A stretch of 64,000 nt of DNA, from NCBI GenBank assembly GCA_030374765.1, contig JARGXX010000006.1:1054001-1118000 (forward strand). The letters run 5' to 3'. Shown here in pieces: positions 22,001 through 33,127 of the stretch. Position 1 is the first letter of the stretch, and every line of letters begins with the position of its first letter. The stretch comes from Agarophyton chilense (Eukaryota > Rhodophyta > Florideophyceae > Gracilariales > Gracilariaceae). The translations under genes were made by a program, and so were the position numbers. The notes beneath the pieces were generated by a model. The model was given only the letters and a program-made list of their open reading frames with translations. It made no database searches and was not told where the DNA came from.

Positions 22001-23159
22001 CGTTCAGCGTGCGGTACCAATAGCCAATTGGTTTGCGTTCCCCCTCGGGGGTGGTTTGGAACAGTGCGCCGCCCACCTGGTGGTCGCTGGCGTCGGTGTC
22101 GATGGAGTAGGGAAGCACAGGTTTGGGCAAGGATAGGATGGGAGCTTTTGTAACTGCCTTAATCAAGGAGCGAAAAGATTCCGACTGATCGGTGGTAAAT
22201 GGCGCAAGCTTTGGTGGCTGGCCCTTCCGCAGTAGCGCGTTTAGCGGAGCGGCGATATCCGAGAAACTCGGTATAAACCGTCGATAGACGTTGACCAGAC
22301 CTAAAAAGGATCGGAGCTCCGTTTGAGTACGGGGCTCCTTCGCCTCGCAGAGGGACTTGATACGAACTTGTTCGATCATTAACCGTCCTGGACGGATGAC
22401 GTGCCCGAGATTCTTCACCGTGTCGGTGAAGAACTCGCACTTCCTCAACTTGAGGGTTATTCCTGCGTCTCGCAGTACAGTCATCACGTCCCGCACGTGG
22501 GTCAGGTGATCGTCCAGGTTTCTGGAAAAGACAATGATGTCGTCCAAGTAGACAAGGCACGTGCGCCACTTGAAACGCGACATCAGTATGTCTATTGCCC
22601 TTTGAAAGGTGGCCGGTGCATTGGTTAAACCAAACGGCATCCGCTTGAAGCGGTAGGAACCCGAGTGGCAAACAAACGCGGTTTTGTTTCGGTCTTCTTC
22701 CCGGACTGGGACTTGGCAGTAGCCCCAGTTAGCATCCAGAGCCGTAAACACGGTAGCGTCCCCGAGCGAGTCTATACACTCGTCCATGCGCGGAATCGGG
22801 TAAGTGTCCCTCACGGTGACGGCATTGAGGCGGCGGTAGTCAACGCAAAACCGCCACGTGCCGTCAGCCTTGAGGGCCAGCACCACCGGTGAAGCCCAAG
22901 AAGATTGGGCGGGCTCGATGACTCCAGCACGGAGCATCTTGTCCACCTGAAATTCTTCCTCCTCCCGAGCTTTCGGTCCCGCCCTGTAAGGAGGTTGTGC
23001 AACCGGACGTGCGTCCGGTAGCAAGTCTATCCGATGTTCGGTTGTATTGATCTCACCCAGTGAGCCGTCCCACATTTCGGTAAACTCGCGTAGCATTCCG
23101 CGTAAGCGGTCCCGGTGTGAGACCGGTACATGACTCAGGTCCAGGTCCTCGAGGGCCTT
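19005..23159 (-). pseudogene. gypsy pol: RT, RNase H, integrase, chromodomain
   Basis: One continuous frame with three stops (TAG 21030-21032, TAA 19653-19655, TAG 19251-19253). In order: RT with CVDYRRLNAVT, PFGLTNAPATFQ and catalytic YLDDIIVFS; RNase H with SIDTDASDHQVGGALF, ISEKECLAVVWAL and YTDHASLRWLL; the H2C2 integrase zinc finger (HLSHYPTLGGH ... CSQCAKN); and the integrase core beginning LEFVAIDILGPL. The first stop falls inside the core; the frame then continues through LSDKGKQF, YHPQTNGQVERFNR and a Pro-rich tail. The last segment (19005-19250) is a chromodomain (EYVLDRIVGHSYDEHG, YRIRWYGYGPEWDTPEP), which in chromoviruses guides integration to heterochromatin. The stops make this copy non-autonomous unless read through. 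Confidence 0.9.
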
Positions 23160-23167
23160 GATCGGGT

Positions 23168-24288
23168 CTATCTTATCGTAGCTCGTAGGCTGTGCCTGGT
23201 GTCAGGTGTGGGAACCGACGAGGTCGGAAATGTATCCGTCTTGACGGTTTTATAGAGCGCCAACTGCTGTGCCTCCCCGGAGGTTTCTGCACCGGATACC
23301 GGGAGACCATCCTCGGTAGAGGGAGTTATTCCGAGTACTTCGGCAGCCGTCACCTTTGTAGGGAGCATCGCGAGCGGGTGCGGCGTCACAGACCCAATGA
23401 CGTGGTTCTTTGCCAGCGTCTGGGGAGCCTTTCCCAGATTGGCAACCAACACCCTGAAAGGGGAATTCGGCGTGACTTGCACGATTCCGTTCGCAACGGT
23501 TAACTGAAATTTCTCGTACAACGAGGGCAAGGGCCGAACAACCCGAAGACCGTGTTGACGGGAATTGACTGAAACCATAACCTGGCTCTCCAAGGGTATG
23601 GTGACTGACGAGGCAACGCGTAACTTCGTAGAATCCCGGTTCGCCGGTGTGCGTTCCTGCGCAGCAGGTAGAGGAACGCGTTTCTTCGATGCCCGCTTCA
23701 GCGGTTGACGAACAATGGGGACGGTCGATCCGTCCTCAAGTTCCACCTGCTTAAGGCGTGGGCGGATGGCGTCGACAAACCTGTCGCAGTAGTCACATCC
23801 CAGTATAACTGGCGCGGCCAGCGAGCGGCACACAATAAAAGTTAGTTTAACCACCATCCGCCCTAGCCTGACGACCAGGTCGATCACACCAACCGTTTTC
23901 AACGGGTTGTTATTGGCGTCTGAGACGTCGGGTACCGTTTCACAACGGATGAGTGACCGCAATGGCGGGGGTAAAACCGATTCCACAATAAAGTTCGGCC
24001 CAGCACCTGTATCCAGGACAATGAGATATCTCACCATAAACTGCGTGTGCAGACCAAGGTCAGCGTAAATCTTGTAGTTACGCTTGGCCATTACCAAGAC
24101 TCTATCTGGGAACCGGTTATTTCTAATCCGTATCCACGGTCGACGCAAAACACCGAGGTTTTTAGAGTCCGCGTCTGCGGTGTCCTTCCTTGTCAGGATT
24201 TTCACCGGGGAGCGAGGCATCGGCGCCTCGGGCGTCGTCAGCCTCAACTCTGAGGACGCCTCTCCCGAAGGGGAGACTCCCTCTATTC
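23168..24288 (-). CDS. gypsy aspartic protease
   Basis: Retropepsin-like protein in the -1 frame relative to gag, entered by frameshift at the slippery site 24289-24295 rather than by its own ATG. The catalytic loop reads YLIVLDTGAGPNFI (DTGA) and the second conserved block AAPVILGCDYCDRF (ILG). About 370 codons from the slip site to TAG at 23168. The long C-terminal part (from QPLKRASKKRVPLP on) has no recognised domain. RT lies in the next -1 frame after a short overlap. No canonical slippery heptamer is evident at that second junction. Confidence 0.75.
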
Positions 24289-26373
24289 TTTTCCCTGTAC
24301 AGGGTCCTGGTCGGGCGAAGGCCCGACTTCCTCGGCAACGAGTGCATGATTCCGTTGCACAGTAGCAACCGCAGGAGCGGGTTGAGATGCACCAGCGTGG
24401 TTTGGCGCTGGTGCGGCGCGTGCCGGCTGAGCCGGTTTGTACCGAGAATTCGGAGTGTGAGCCAATGCGTAGGGAAAGTCCGTCTTCGCGCGGAGATATG
24501 ACGTGAGTGGCACGGAGCCCTTCTCCTGCGGGGAGAGGGCTTCGTAATTATCCACCACTCGCGCCATATCGCGTAGCGATAAAAGGCATTGCGGGGAGGT
24601 GTGCCCGTGCTCGTAGCACAAGTGGCACACCAACGTCACTTCCGCGTTTCGCGGTACGGCATTCCGAGCATCGGTGTATCTTCCGGGTTCCCGGTTTCCA
24701 ACCCATCCAGGGCGCTGACTTCGTGCCATTCCGTTCGAGTACGGCATACGGGGGGCCGGAGTGCGGCGGTCATTAAGATAAAAGACCTGCCCGTTCTCCG
24801 TGTCCCTTGCGGTCGATTCAACCGAGCCATCCGTCGTAGACGGTAATTCCGTTGTCGAAATAGATAAACCATCGTGATGGATGACATTCATATTGTCATA
24901 ACCCTGTTTGGGGATGCCATCCGTCGCAAATGACGGTGAAGAAGAGTCCGACTCAAGCAGCAATGCCTTAGCGGCCTTCGACCGGGTTCCCGGATTGCGT
25001 GCACGTAGTGCATCTCCCTCTGCGCGGGCAAACTGTACGAGTTCAAGGTAGGTCACCTTCGGCTCTTGTTCCCTGTAACGGGCGACAAGAGTCTTGATGG
25101 CTGGATCCAAGCCATCAATGAACATCGTACAGCGTTCCCCAGAGGGGTATACATTACCACAACGGTGGAAAGCCTTATTCAGGCGTACCGAGTAATCGGT
25201 CTCGAGCTCGCCGGAGCGTTGTCGAGTGTCTCGCAAAGCGAGTATCGCCGCTTGTATCGCGGAGTTGGTTGCGTAGGAACGCAGGAGGTACTGCACGGCC
25301 TCGGGCCAGCAGGTCACACCTCCTTCGGAGGCTCGCGACGAGCCCCAGACCGACAAAAACTGATCTTCAGCGACACCCCGTAGAAAGTAGGGTAGCGCCA
25401 CGTAGGCTTGTCCTTCGTTCATTCCGAGTATATCGGCTTCCGCTACAAAGCGGTGTAGGAAATCCAAGACCAAAATTGAATCATCCCCATTAAACGACTG
25501 GTTACGAAGTGAAAGCTGCATCCGCTTGATGCAGTCTTTCACTTTACCCGTGTCACGCGGTGTCCGACCTAAAGAGGAATCTTCTAGCCGGTAATACCGA
25601 TAGGACAGGAGTGTCCTGTACAGAGGGTTGGTGGGCTTCAAGGGTTTGAGGCCCGGATGTCGCCGACCCTTGGGGCGCGACCGGATGGCCCCGTAGGTGG
25701 CAGAGGACCTCTTTGAGCGTGAAGAGCGCCCATAACGATCCTGTGGGTCATCGCTCACCGACGAATCGGAACTCTCCGAGTCACTCGGTTTACCGTCCGA
25801 CTCAGATGACGAGTCGGACGGGTGTCTGTGCTTACGGTTAGAGTCCCGGTTCTTCCGGCTCTTCCAGTTCCGCGACTGGGTCTCTCGATGAGAGACAACC
25901 GGTCTAGCCGCGTTCGCGGGCGAGGTTAACGTCCTCTCGACCGACTCAAGTCGGCTTCGGAGACGCTCGAAGCGATTCTCCATACCTTCTGCGAAGGAAA
26001 ACGGAACGCCAAAACACTCGAGTAGTGTATTGACGTCCGACAGCAATACGCGTATATCTTCGGCTAACTCACTTGGAGGGGGGTTAGCGAGGCTTCCTCG
26101 TAAAGAGGTGAACTCCCTCGAGAGGGTATTGTGAGCAGCCCGCAGGGAGCGGAGCTGCTCTTCCAAGCGTACAATCCGCGCTTGGTCGAACAACCGCGGA
26201 GGCGGAGAAACTACCGTTGCGACGGTCGTTAACCCGGAATCGGGCTGCGGGTCTTCATTGCCGGTGACCGGTATCTCCCGGGAAGCCGGTGTTGGAGCCA
26301 GGGCCTGTGGAACATCAGTGCTCCTGGCATCACCGCTTTGGCGGGAACGGCTGCGTGTTGCAGGACGCTCCAT
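24283..26373 (-). CDS. gypsy gag polyprotein (696 aa)
   Basis: Capsid/nucleocapsid precursor. ATG 26373 gives MERPATRSRSRQSGD; an upstream extension to 26403 lacks an ATG. Residues 60-150 include a coiled-coil-like stretch (RIVRLEEQLRSLRAAHNTL). Residues 170-230 are a Ser/Asp/Arg-rich linker (SDSSSESDGKPSDSESSDSS). The capsid-like domain follows (PYFLRGVAEDQFLSVWG, YVALPYF). Near the C-terminus CHLCYEHGHTSPQC is a CCHC zinc knuckle. The frame is intact and ends at TAG 24283, 4 bases after a canonical -1 slippery site. Confidence 0.85.
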   Translation of the reverse strand: MERPATRSRSRQSGDARSTDVPQALAPTPASREIPVTGNEDPQPDSGLTTVATVVSPPPRLFDQARIVRLEEQLRSLRAAHNTLSREFTSLRGSLANPPPSELAEDIRVLLSDVNTLLECFGVPFSFAEGMENRFERLRSRLESVERTLTSPANAARPVVSHRETQSRNWKSRKNRDSNRKHRHPSDSSSESDGKPSDSESSDSSVSDDPQDRYGRSSRSKRSSATYGAIRSRPKGRRHPGLKPLKPTNPLYRTLLSYRYYRLEDSSLGRTPRDTGKVKDCIKRMQLSLRNQSFNGDDSILVLDFLHRFVAEADILGMNEGQAYVALPYFLRGVAEDQFLSVWGSSRASEGGVTCWPEAVQYLLRSYATNSAIQAAILALRDTRQRSGELETDYSVRLNKAFHRCGNVYPSGERCTMFIDGLDPAIKTLVARYREQEPKVTYLELVQFARAEGDALRARNPGTRSKAAKALLLESDSSSPSFATDGIPKQGYDNMNVIHHDGLSISTTELPSTTDGSVESTARDTENGQVFYLNDRRTPAPRMPYSNGMARSQRPGWVGNREPGRYTDARNAVPRNAEVTLVCHLCYEHGHTSPQCLLSLRDMARVVDNYEALSPQEKGSVPLTSYLRAKTDFPYALAHTPNSRYKPAQPARAAPAPNHAGASQPAPAVATVQRNHALVAEEVGPSPDQDPVQGKE
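24289..24295 (-). promoter_or_regulatory. -1 ribosomal frameshift heptamer GGGAAAA
   Basis: On the coding strand the end of gag reads CAG GGA AAA GAA TAG. The heptamer G GGA AAA fits X XXY YYZ in the gag frame. A -1 slip here enters exactly the frame that encodes the DTGA protease (KRIEGVSPSG...). Downstream GC-rich sequence could supply a stimulatory structure; I did not fold it. Confidence 0.7.
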
Positions 26374-26517
26374 GCTAGGCGGTTTCCTTGGCCTTGGCCA
26401 CACCGTCTCGACGGAAGAATAGAAAGCAAACCGGTGAGACCGGAGAAAACCCGTTAAACGGAAAACAACCTCAGAGCGGACACAAGTGGTTTTGACTTCT
26501 AAATCGGGAGACCAATT

Positions 26518-27381
26518 TGTAGGACAATGCCCCCAAGGGGGAAAACCTACGAAGACGTCCGGATCTTCCTCTCACGAGGTAATCGGCGCGGTAGAGCCCT
26601 CCCAGGGATCGGCGCGCAATGCCGGGTGTAAGCCGGAGCCGAACCGTCGCGACGGGCGCTGGGAGGCTGAAAGAAGCCGAGAATATCCGCCGAAGCGGTG
26701 CTTGCGTATCCTCTGAGGAGGCAAAACCCACGAGAGTGGCGAGCACGACAGGTGGCAGTGCGAGCCGCAAGAGCGGCAATTGCCCAATGAAGGGGAGGAA
26801 AAGGGAAGGAAAATGGGAACGGAGGCAAGAGGGAGAGGTTGACCACGAGTCGCAAGAGGGGACTCGGGAATAGCCGGCACTGCCGGGTGTAGCAAACCGA
26901 ATACACGGGCTGAACCACGAAAGTGGGAATAGATACCCAACACACGAAGGCTGCTTGAACGTCCAAGGGGGTTGGGAAGCCGTGCACCACAGGAAATCCC
27001 TCCGTAAGGAGTTGTATATTGCCGCAGGCGGTTCGACCCAGAGCCAAGATCTGGAAGACCAAGATCACCCTTGTTGGGGAGACTTTACTGGACCGGCGGC
27101 CGGGAGGCCGGCGGCCTAAGTACTGTAGTCACCGTAGAATAGAACAAATAAAGTCTATCCTAAATAGCTAAATGTCCGTCTAACAAAGGGGCCAATCTGG
27201 CGGCCACGTGTCGCGCGGGCGCTGCGGCCACGTGTATGGCACCCGGTGCCGCCGGTGCATCACCGGCGTTCCGGCCATCGCCGTGAAAACGGATTACTCC
27301 TACTCATAACGAGGTTGCACGCCGGAGGCTCCGGAAAAAACTTAAGTCACCAAAAACCTCCCTAGAGGACGTTGCTCTTCA
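26518..27381 (-). repeat. 5' LTR of the gypsy element
   Basis: 864 bp, same length as the 3' LTR, about 22 substitutions and no indels between them. Runs from TGTAGGACAATGCC to GACGTTGCTCTTCA on the plus strand. Confidence 0.95.
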
Positions 27382-27386
27382 AGTCT
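27382..27386 (+). repeat. target site duplication AGTCT (right copy)
   Basis: Matches 15981-15985, fixing the gypsy insertion point exactly. Confidence 0.85.
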
Positions 27387-29898
27387 CAATTCGTCCCTTT
27401 GCTTTCAATCGTTCTCCTTACACCCACTCTTTCCTACCCAGAATTTGACAGTATAAATTCCGTGAACGGTAAAATTGCGACAAGTGTTCTAGAGACACTT
27501 TTTAATTTGAATTCGACATGCACATTTATTCGCAACTGAACACTGTTAAATTCAACAAGTACGTTCACCCGAGACGAACCTCGTAAGGAGAACGTAACAA
27601 GCGTTGAAGCGATTTCGACCATCTTTGGGAGACTGGTTGGATGGGCAGACAATAGACATTGTTGAAATGTTGAGGGAGAATGTGGGTCCCGTAGTGGGTA
27701 CAGTGTTCCAGCATTGATGAAACACACGTTTATGGAGTGCCAGCAGGATCTGCACTCTTTATTTGGCCACTGGCTTCGAAAGCCATAATGGGGCATTAGG
27801 GAAAATACTCTAGTTGTTATATTTTTATTGGTTAGTGTGTTGCTTTACACGCTGCTAGCAACGATTAGAGTAACCAAGAAGCACAAAGTAGTAACTATCG
27901 AGAAAGTTATACGTTTCAGCTCCGCTTTGAAGGTTCTAGAATTCCATACAGAGAGCTCTTATGTCTCCGACTTCTCCCTTGGACGACTTCAACCAACAAT
28001 TGACACCCAAAAACATTATTTTCCTTTGGCTTCGAGCCCTTCAACTTTATCAAAAGGTGAGGTGTTTGCCGCCTGGGGTCCAGTGAGGCGATTGTCGCTG
28101 AAAGAGCAACCCCATACATTATAAAAATCTGTGAGGCGTTCGCCGCAGTGCAAAGGTCCAGTAATGCGGTAGCCGCTGGGTGGAGCACCGCCTGTCAGCC
28201 CACTGCACTGGTTGAAGCGCCTTTGGCGTTGACTGGAGACAATCTGTGTGTACCAAAGGGACTGGGTCTGTCTAGAAAGCCCCTACAGGTTGTAAAGCCT
28301 GTGACGGTCGTAGAGACGTGGTGGCAATCTGGGATCTAGTACTGAACGGGAAGCTGCCGCAAGTGGTGCCACGTAACGTTTTCTGCAGAAGGCTAGCTTC
28401 GGGTATAGAATGAAAACATATTCTTTTGTTATTACCTCTCCTCGGGAAGCCTTGTAGGGATTGTACACGCCTGAATCTTGTTAACGCAGAAATGGGAAGG
28501 CTGAAGAAATCGTTACACATCCGGAGTGTCTGACCTGAAGCAAGGGTGTCTGAGCTCTAGTGACTATTTACATAAGTCTTTGGTTTCGTTGATTCAAGAA
28601 TATCGAAATGAAGAAGTTTATATCGAAATATTTATGTCTCATTTCATCGATCTGGGGCATTCAGTAACGGGAAAGGCTTATTATTGCCGATGTTTACTGT
28701 AACGTCTAGCCTACAGCATCACATCCAAGGACGGCGCCCACAGAGAAGAAGGGGCAAAGGAGTTCTTGAGTGCCACGAAAGCGCGCGCGTAGAAGCTTGC
28801 AGGAAGGCTCACGTCAGGCGTCGGGAAATCAAATTCACATATCTACAGTTGTTAGGGCCGTTCTATAAGATGCCTCTTGAAAGGCAATAATGACAGTGTG
28901 GTCCAAGCTGGGCAGCACTAAAACGTATGGCGAGATCAGCAGCGTGCTCCTCGCGCCGACCTCGCCGTGGTGAAACAATAAAAAGCCCTGAGCAAAACAA
29001 GATGGACGAGACCGCTCTCAGAGGACGGAGGGGGAATTTCGTCCTATCTTCTTTCTCTCGCTCGCCTGCTCCCCTGCTGCGCGCTTATCTTGCGGATTTA
29101 GCAGCGATATTACGATAAAGAACTGTTATTTGATTCTCCGCATCAATCAAACCATGAACCAGCAAAACGAGCCAATCGCGACTGTCCTGCTTCTTTGTCA
29201 AAAAGCACCGGACGTTTTATGTTTGTGAAGGAGAGACCTCCTATCTACCACCTCATCCGAGAAAGCAAGCGATCCACCCATCAAACAAAGAGTGGCAGCT
29301 CATTTAGCCTTTTCTCTCCTAGCTCCGTACCTGTTGAGCAATTAAAAACCCTGGCTTTAACTGGTCACACACCATTGTCGACCGAAAGATTACAGGGCTA
29401 GGGGGCTACCTTGTTGACGAGGTATTTAGGAGCATTTGCACGAATCTATGGGCCAATGGAATTGTTCAATCAAATCCGTTTCAAGTGCTTGAACCAGTTC
29501 TGGCACACAGGCGTTGCAACAGCCGTAACTTCAACCATAAAATTATCTACGAAGGGTACCTTCGTACCTGACGCAGCCTTCGAACTTCAAATTTGAAAAC
29601 ATAAAGCGAGATTAGAGAAATACCTGAAGGCACGTGACATGGACGCGATATAATATCCACGTTCATACTGCATTTCACTCAATCCGGGTGATAATGTGTA
29701 ATTATTGTATAGATCGCGCTCTAAAACGCTGCGATTTATCGTAGAATGTGCAGCTTGACAGACAAGTGACGAACGAGATTGGTGAAGTGCACCACCGACA
29801 CTTGGCTTGGAGCTGCGACAGTGTTCTGAAGTCAGACATCGCTCGGTTCTGACACAAGCAGTCTGTACCCTTGTACACGTCACGCCCAACGCAGTAGC
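27387..29898. other. no gene recognised; flank between gypsy and Harbinger elements
   Basis: Only short ORFs (about 120 aa at most) on both strands, none with a motif. A possible 3' splice acceptor (pyrimidine-rich run ending TACCCAG at about 27439) lies just after the gypsy target site. A lone Harbinger-type terminus lies at 28852. Confidence 0.4.
28852..28866 (+). repeat. isolated Harbinger-type terminus with TTA
   Basis: TTA followed by GGGCCGTTCTAT is the same 12 bp that begins the 29902 TIR, preceded by a TWA-type target. No inverted partner was found nearby, so it may be a truncated relative or a broken MITE. Confidence 0.4.
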
Positions 29899-29901
29899 TA
29901 A

Positions 29902-29918
29902 GGGCCGTTCTATGAGTT
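29902..29918 (+). repeat. left TIR of the Harbinger element
   Basis: GGGCCGTTCTATGAGTT, preceded by TAA. Confidence 0.85.
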
Positions 29919-30569
29919 GACGCAGATGATGAGCGGAAACAGGAAACCTCAATGTGACCAATACAAGGGTTCCACGTTTTCGCTCATCATTTCCATGTCA
30001 TAATCTGGTAGGCACGCCCATAATTTCCGCCTACATGGAAATGATGACGTTGTCTGTGCATAACGCCTCTCTTATCCCAAGAATAACCGTCGTTGTCTTC
30101 TTCCTTTTTTAAAGTGAGTGCATCCCCAGGAGACCATATCCCATGATGAAAATCGGGAACAAAACCGGGACAATCTTTCTGCTCATAGCTGTGCACTTTC
30201 TACAACACCAGAACATACCACAGACAATCAAAGCACCGATAAGCATGACACTCCTCCAAAAACATGTTCTGAAGCATATAAACTGCTCTGTGCTGCCTCA
30301 TTTGACAACAGCCGGTGCAAAAAGGCTCTCAAATCCCTGAAGAGAGTAGGAGCACACAACGCCAAGGTGGATACGAAGCGAAAAGTACTCCCATGAAAGA
30401 TGGTGCAAAAGCAGGTGAGCATGCAACAAATTGAAAACCTAACAAATACCCAGCCCAACAAGACCCGAGATCTAAATTTTTGCACTCCTTTCTACGCACA
30501 ACAGTCAGATTTAATCGCTCGAACGACAAGATAGGAAGCGTACAATAGATTCGCAGATTTATCCCTGCC

Positions 30570-31405
30570 GTGATCGACGGCGAAGTCATTGTGAACGCGC
30601 CGAAGGTAAAAGAGATGACACCCACAGTCAGTGTTTCAGGAGAAGGGCGAAAACCTGGCTTTGAAGCTGTGGAGTTCGGCAGACTGCTTCATGTGTTAGC
30701 AGACACCATGATGACAGCAGAAAGGCAGAAGTTAATTGAATGTTTCGATCTCGAGCAGCTGGATCAAGAAATTCGCGATCCTTGGACAGAGGACATTGCA
30801 ACTTTGTATAATGACTGTGAATTTAAACCGAGAGCCAATAATGTGTTAGCAGAAGGTGTTACAATAAGCGACATTTGAATGATTAACCCGGCCCTTCGGC
30901 ATCATATGCGAGATGGAGGGGTATTAAAGAGGAAGTTTGCCGAATTTAAAAGTTTGTACGGAACGTGTTTATCACGATATGAGTCATCGGGACAAGGAGA
31001 CCGGTTGCCTTTGCAACCTTTAGTGAAGGCAAAAGTTATATCATGTACGCCTTCTGTTTTCTCAAGTTGCACCCCATTCTGCAACCACTTGCGACACGTG
31101 CATTAAATAGTGATGCACAGAGAGGGGAAGGAGTGAGTACTGGCGTTGGTGCTTATGCATTTGGTGGAATTGAATCTCGATCGACGACAAGGAAGAGGAA
31201 TTATAATAATGATGAAGTTAAATTAGTCAGGATAGACAGTTTTGTCTCGGCATTACAGCCTTCGGACGACAGTATTTCAAAGGAGTTGCAGGTGGCAGAG
31301 CGAGATAAGGTGAGGTTTGAAGCTCTCGATGCTCAAGCCCCGTTCTGCAAGTTCTACATCAGATCTCATGTCGAACACGAAGAGTATGCTCCAAGATACC
31401 TCTGA
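30570..31405 (+). pseudogene. Myb/SANT-like companion ORF of the Harbinger element
   Basis: Open pieces in two frames: 30570-30878 and 30879-31106 in one frame separated by a single stop, then 31043-31405 in another. The diagnostic part reads IRDPWTEDIATLYNDCEF, then NPALRHHMRDGGVLKRKFAEFKSLYGTCL and RYESSGQGD. This resembles the trihelix/Myb-like pattern with a terminal SGQGD found in DNA-binding partners of Harbinger transposases. The partner normally helps transposase reach the nucleus and bind the TIRs. A stop and a frameshift break the gene. Assignment is by motif shape. Confidence 0.5.
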
Positions 31406-33127
31406 GAATAAAGAAAGAGCAGTGCTTGAAGAAATGTTGAAGAAACTCATCAGCAACCTAGCTCAAGCAGAGTGATATGCTCACTCACAGTGCTCATCAT
31501 CAGTTTCAGAGCATCATCGCAGATATTTAAAAAAGAAAAGCATCCAATGAAGCTCACATCCACTCAGTTGTTCTCACGCGACCCCTCCCATTCATTCTGT
31601 CATCCTGAACTGAGAAAAAAATATAAACCCATGAGAGAAACTCCTGATTTCTGAAAGCGTACATATCATCGCCATAGTTCTGGTTCTTGGAACCTAACAT
31701 AACTTCAGAACACACTGCAAACTTTGAGCACCTTCCGCAACAAGTACTTTACATTGCTAAAGATTCTGAACTCGTGATGGGGGCGAAACCCACAGAATTC
31801 TAGCCAGTTTTTCTTTCTCGAATCCTTCGTTCTCCCACTTCTGTAGCTTCTGCTCCTCATCAAACTATTCTGTATTATCACCTTAAAAGCATTCTTTTGT
31901 ATGTGCAAGGAAGTCTCGCAAATGAATCTTGAACATGTATTCATCTAGAGAAGAAAGAGGTTTCTTCGCAATGTCCGTTGCCTGCGTTTCTGTCAAGTTC
32001 AGGAAAGCTTCTCTAAGAATTTTCAACAAATGGTTGCGCAGAAACACTTCGTTCCTACCGGGGGCAGAACCATTCGCAGTCGCCCATGCTACCTAGTCCT
32101 GTTCCGCTTCATCTCACATGGGTTTCGTGATCTGCTTAAAACCGACTGCTCGTATGGAATTTTCAGAGATTCTTGCATTTCAGGCGGTCCTTTTACGATG
32201 AGTACAAGTGTATGCTGTGCCGACGCGTCACGAACCGTTGCAAGAAAATAAACCCGTTCATTTGCAAAACCATGGGGTCTGTCTTGATGTCCTCTCAGCC
32301 CAGAACATCCGAATGACCATTGATGCGTCACACTCAGCAGTAGATCCTCCACAGTTCCAGTGACGCACCACGTTCTATCCGCCTTAACTCCGTACGGTGC
32401 CTTTGCCCACTTGGTGACGCGACTGTTGATTGTATGTGATTCGTCCAATATATTGGCCGTCGAAGGTGAAGCTCCAGGACGGTTCGTTTGAACAAGATGG
32501 CAGGGAGATGGCAGTGGGTGTGTTATCTGCTTATGTGACGTTTTTTGTTCGTGAGAAACTTGGTGATGCGGTACGAATGAAGAGAATGAACATGAACGGT
32601 ACTGCAAACCTTTGGGAAGTTCTTAGCAGGGGGATGGTCGAGGTGGGTTCTGGATGATTAGAAGTGAAATATGTTAAACCTTTTGATGAGCGCGGGAGAT
32701 TACAGATGAAGACACACGGTGGAGGTGGTTTTCATTCGATCGGCGTCAGATGGTGTTGACAAAGAATGGCAACTGTCATGTTTTAGAAGAGTGGCTCAGA
32801 GATGCGTAACGCTGGTTAAATGGGGGTTTATGGGAGTGGATAAGGTATCTTGGCTGACACGTGCACTAACAGATAGAGGAAGTTTGCTCGCTAGCAGCCA
32901 ACGGCCGATGGGATAGCTTGACATATATGAGATCGCTCTCCGGTTAGTTGTGGATTTTCCATTCGAGGGAGGGCAGCCGAAACCTTTCTGATCAAATAGA
33001 GAAGTAAGGGACGGCTGTGCGCGTGCACGAGATGAACGAGTGTTAATCAATTATTGTTTTCATAGCTTTGTCGATGTCGTCTTCGCCGTAATGAACCAAA
33101 TATCTCAAGAAAATCTGCATGGTCATC
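31406..33127. other. interior of the Harbinger element, nothing recognised
   Basis: Overlapping ORFs on opposite strands around 32089-32657 (172 aa minus, 75 aa plus) compete. Neither shows a motif I can name, and both may be decayed element sequence. Confidence 0.35.

Larger units (their letters stand above)
15986..27381 (-). mobile_element. Ty3/gypsy chromovirus, 11.4 kb, complete ends
   Basis: Two 864-bp LTRs with TG...CA ends and a perfect 5-bp duplication (AGTCT) define the element exactly. On the minus strand it encodes gag, protease, then RT, RNase H, integrase and a C-terminal chromodomain, the domain order of chromoviruses. A long antisense ORF occupies the interval between the chromodomain and the 3' LTR. 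A C-rich tract just inside the left LTR (16850-16865) is the polypurine tract on the coding strand. The sequence inside the right LTR reads TTGGTCTCCCG on the coding strand, fitting a primer-binding site. The LTRs differ at about 22 positions with no indels (near 2.5 percent). Confidence 0.95.
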
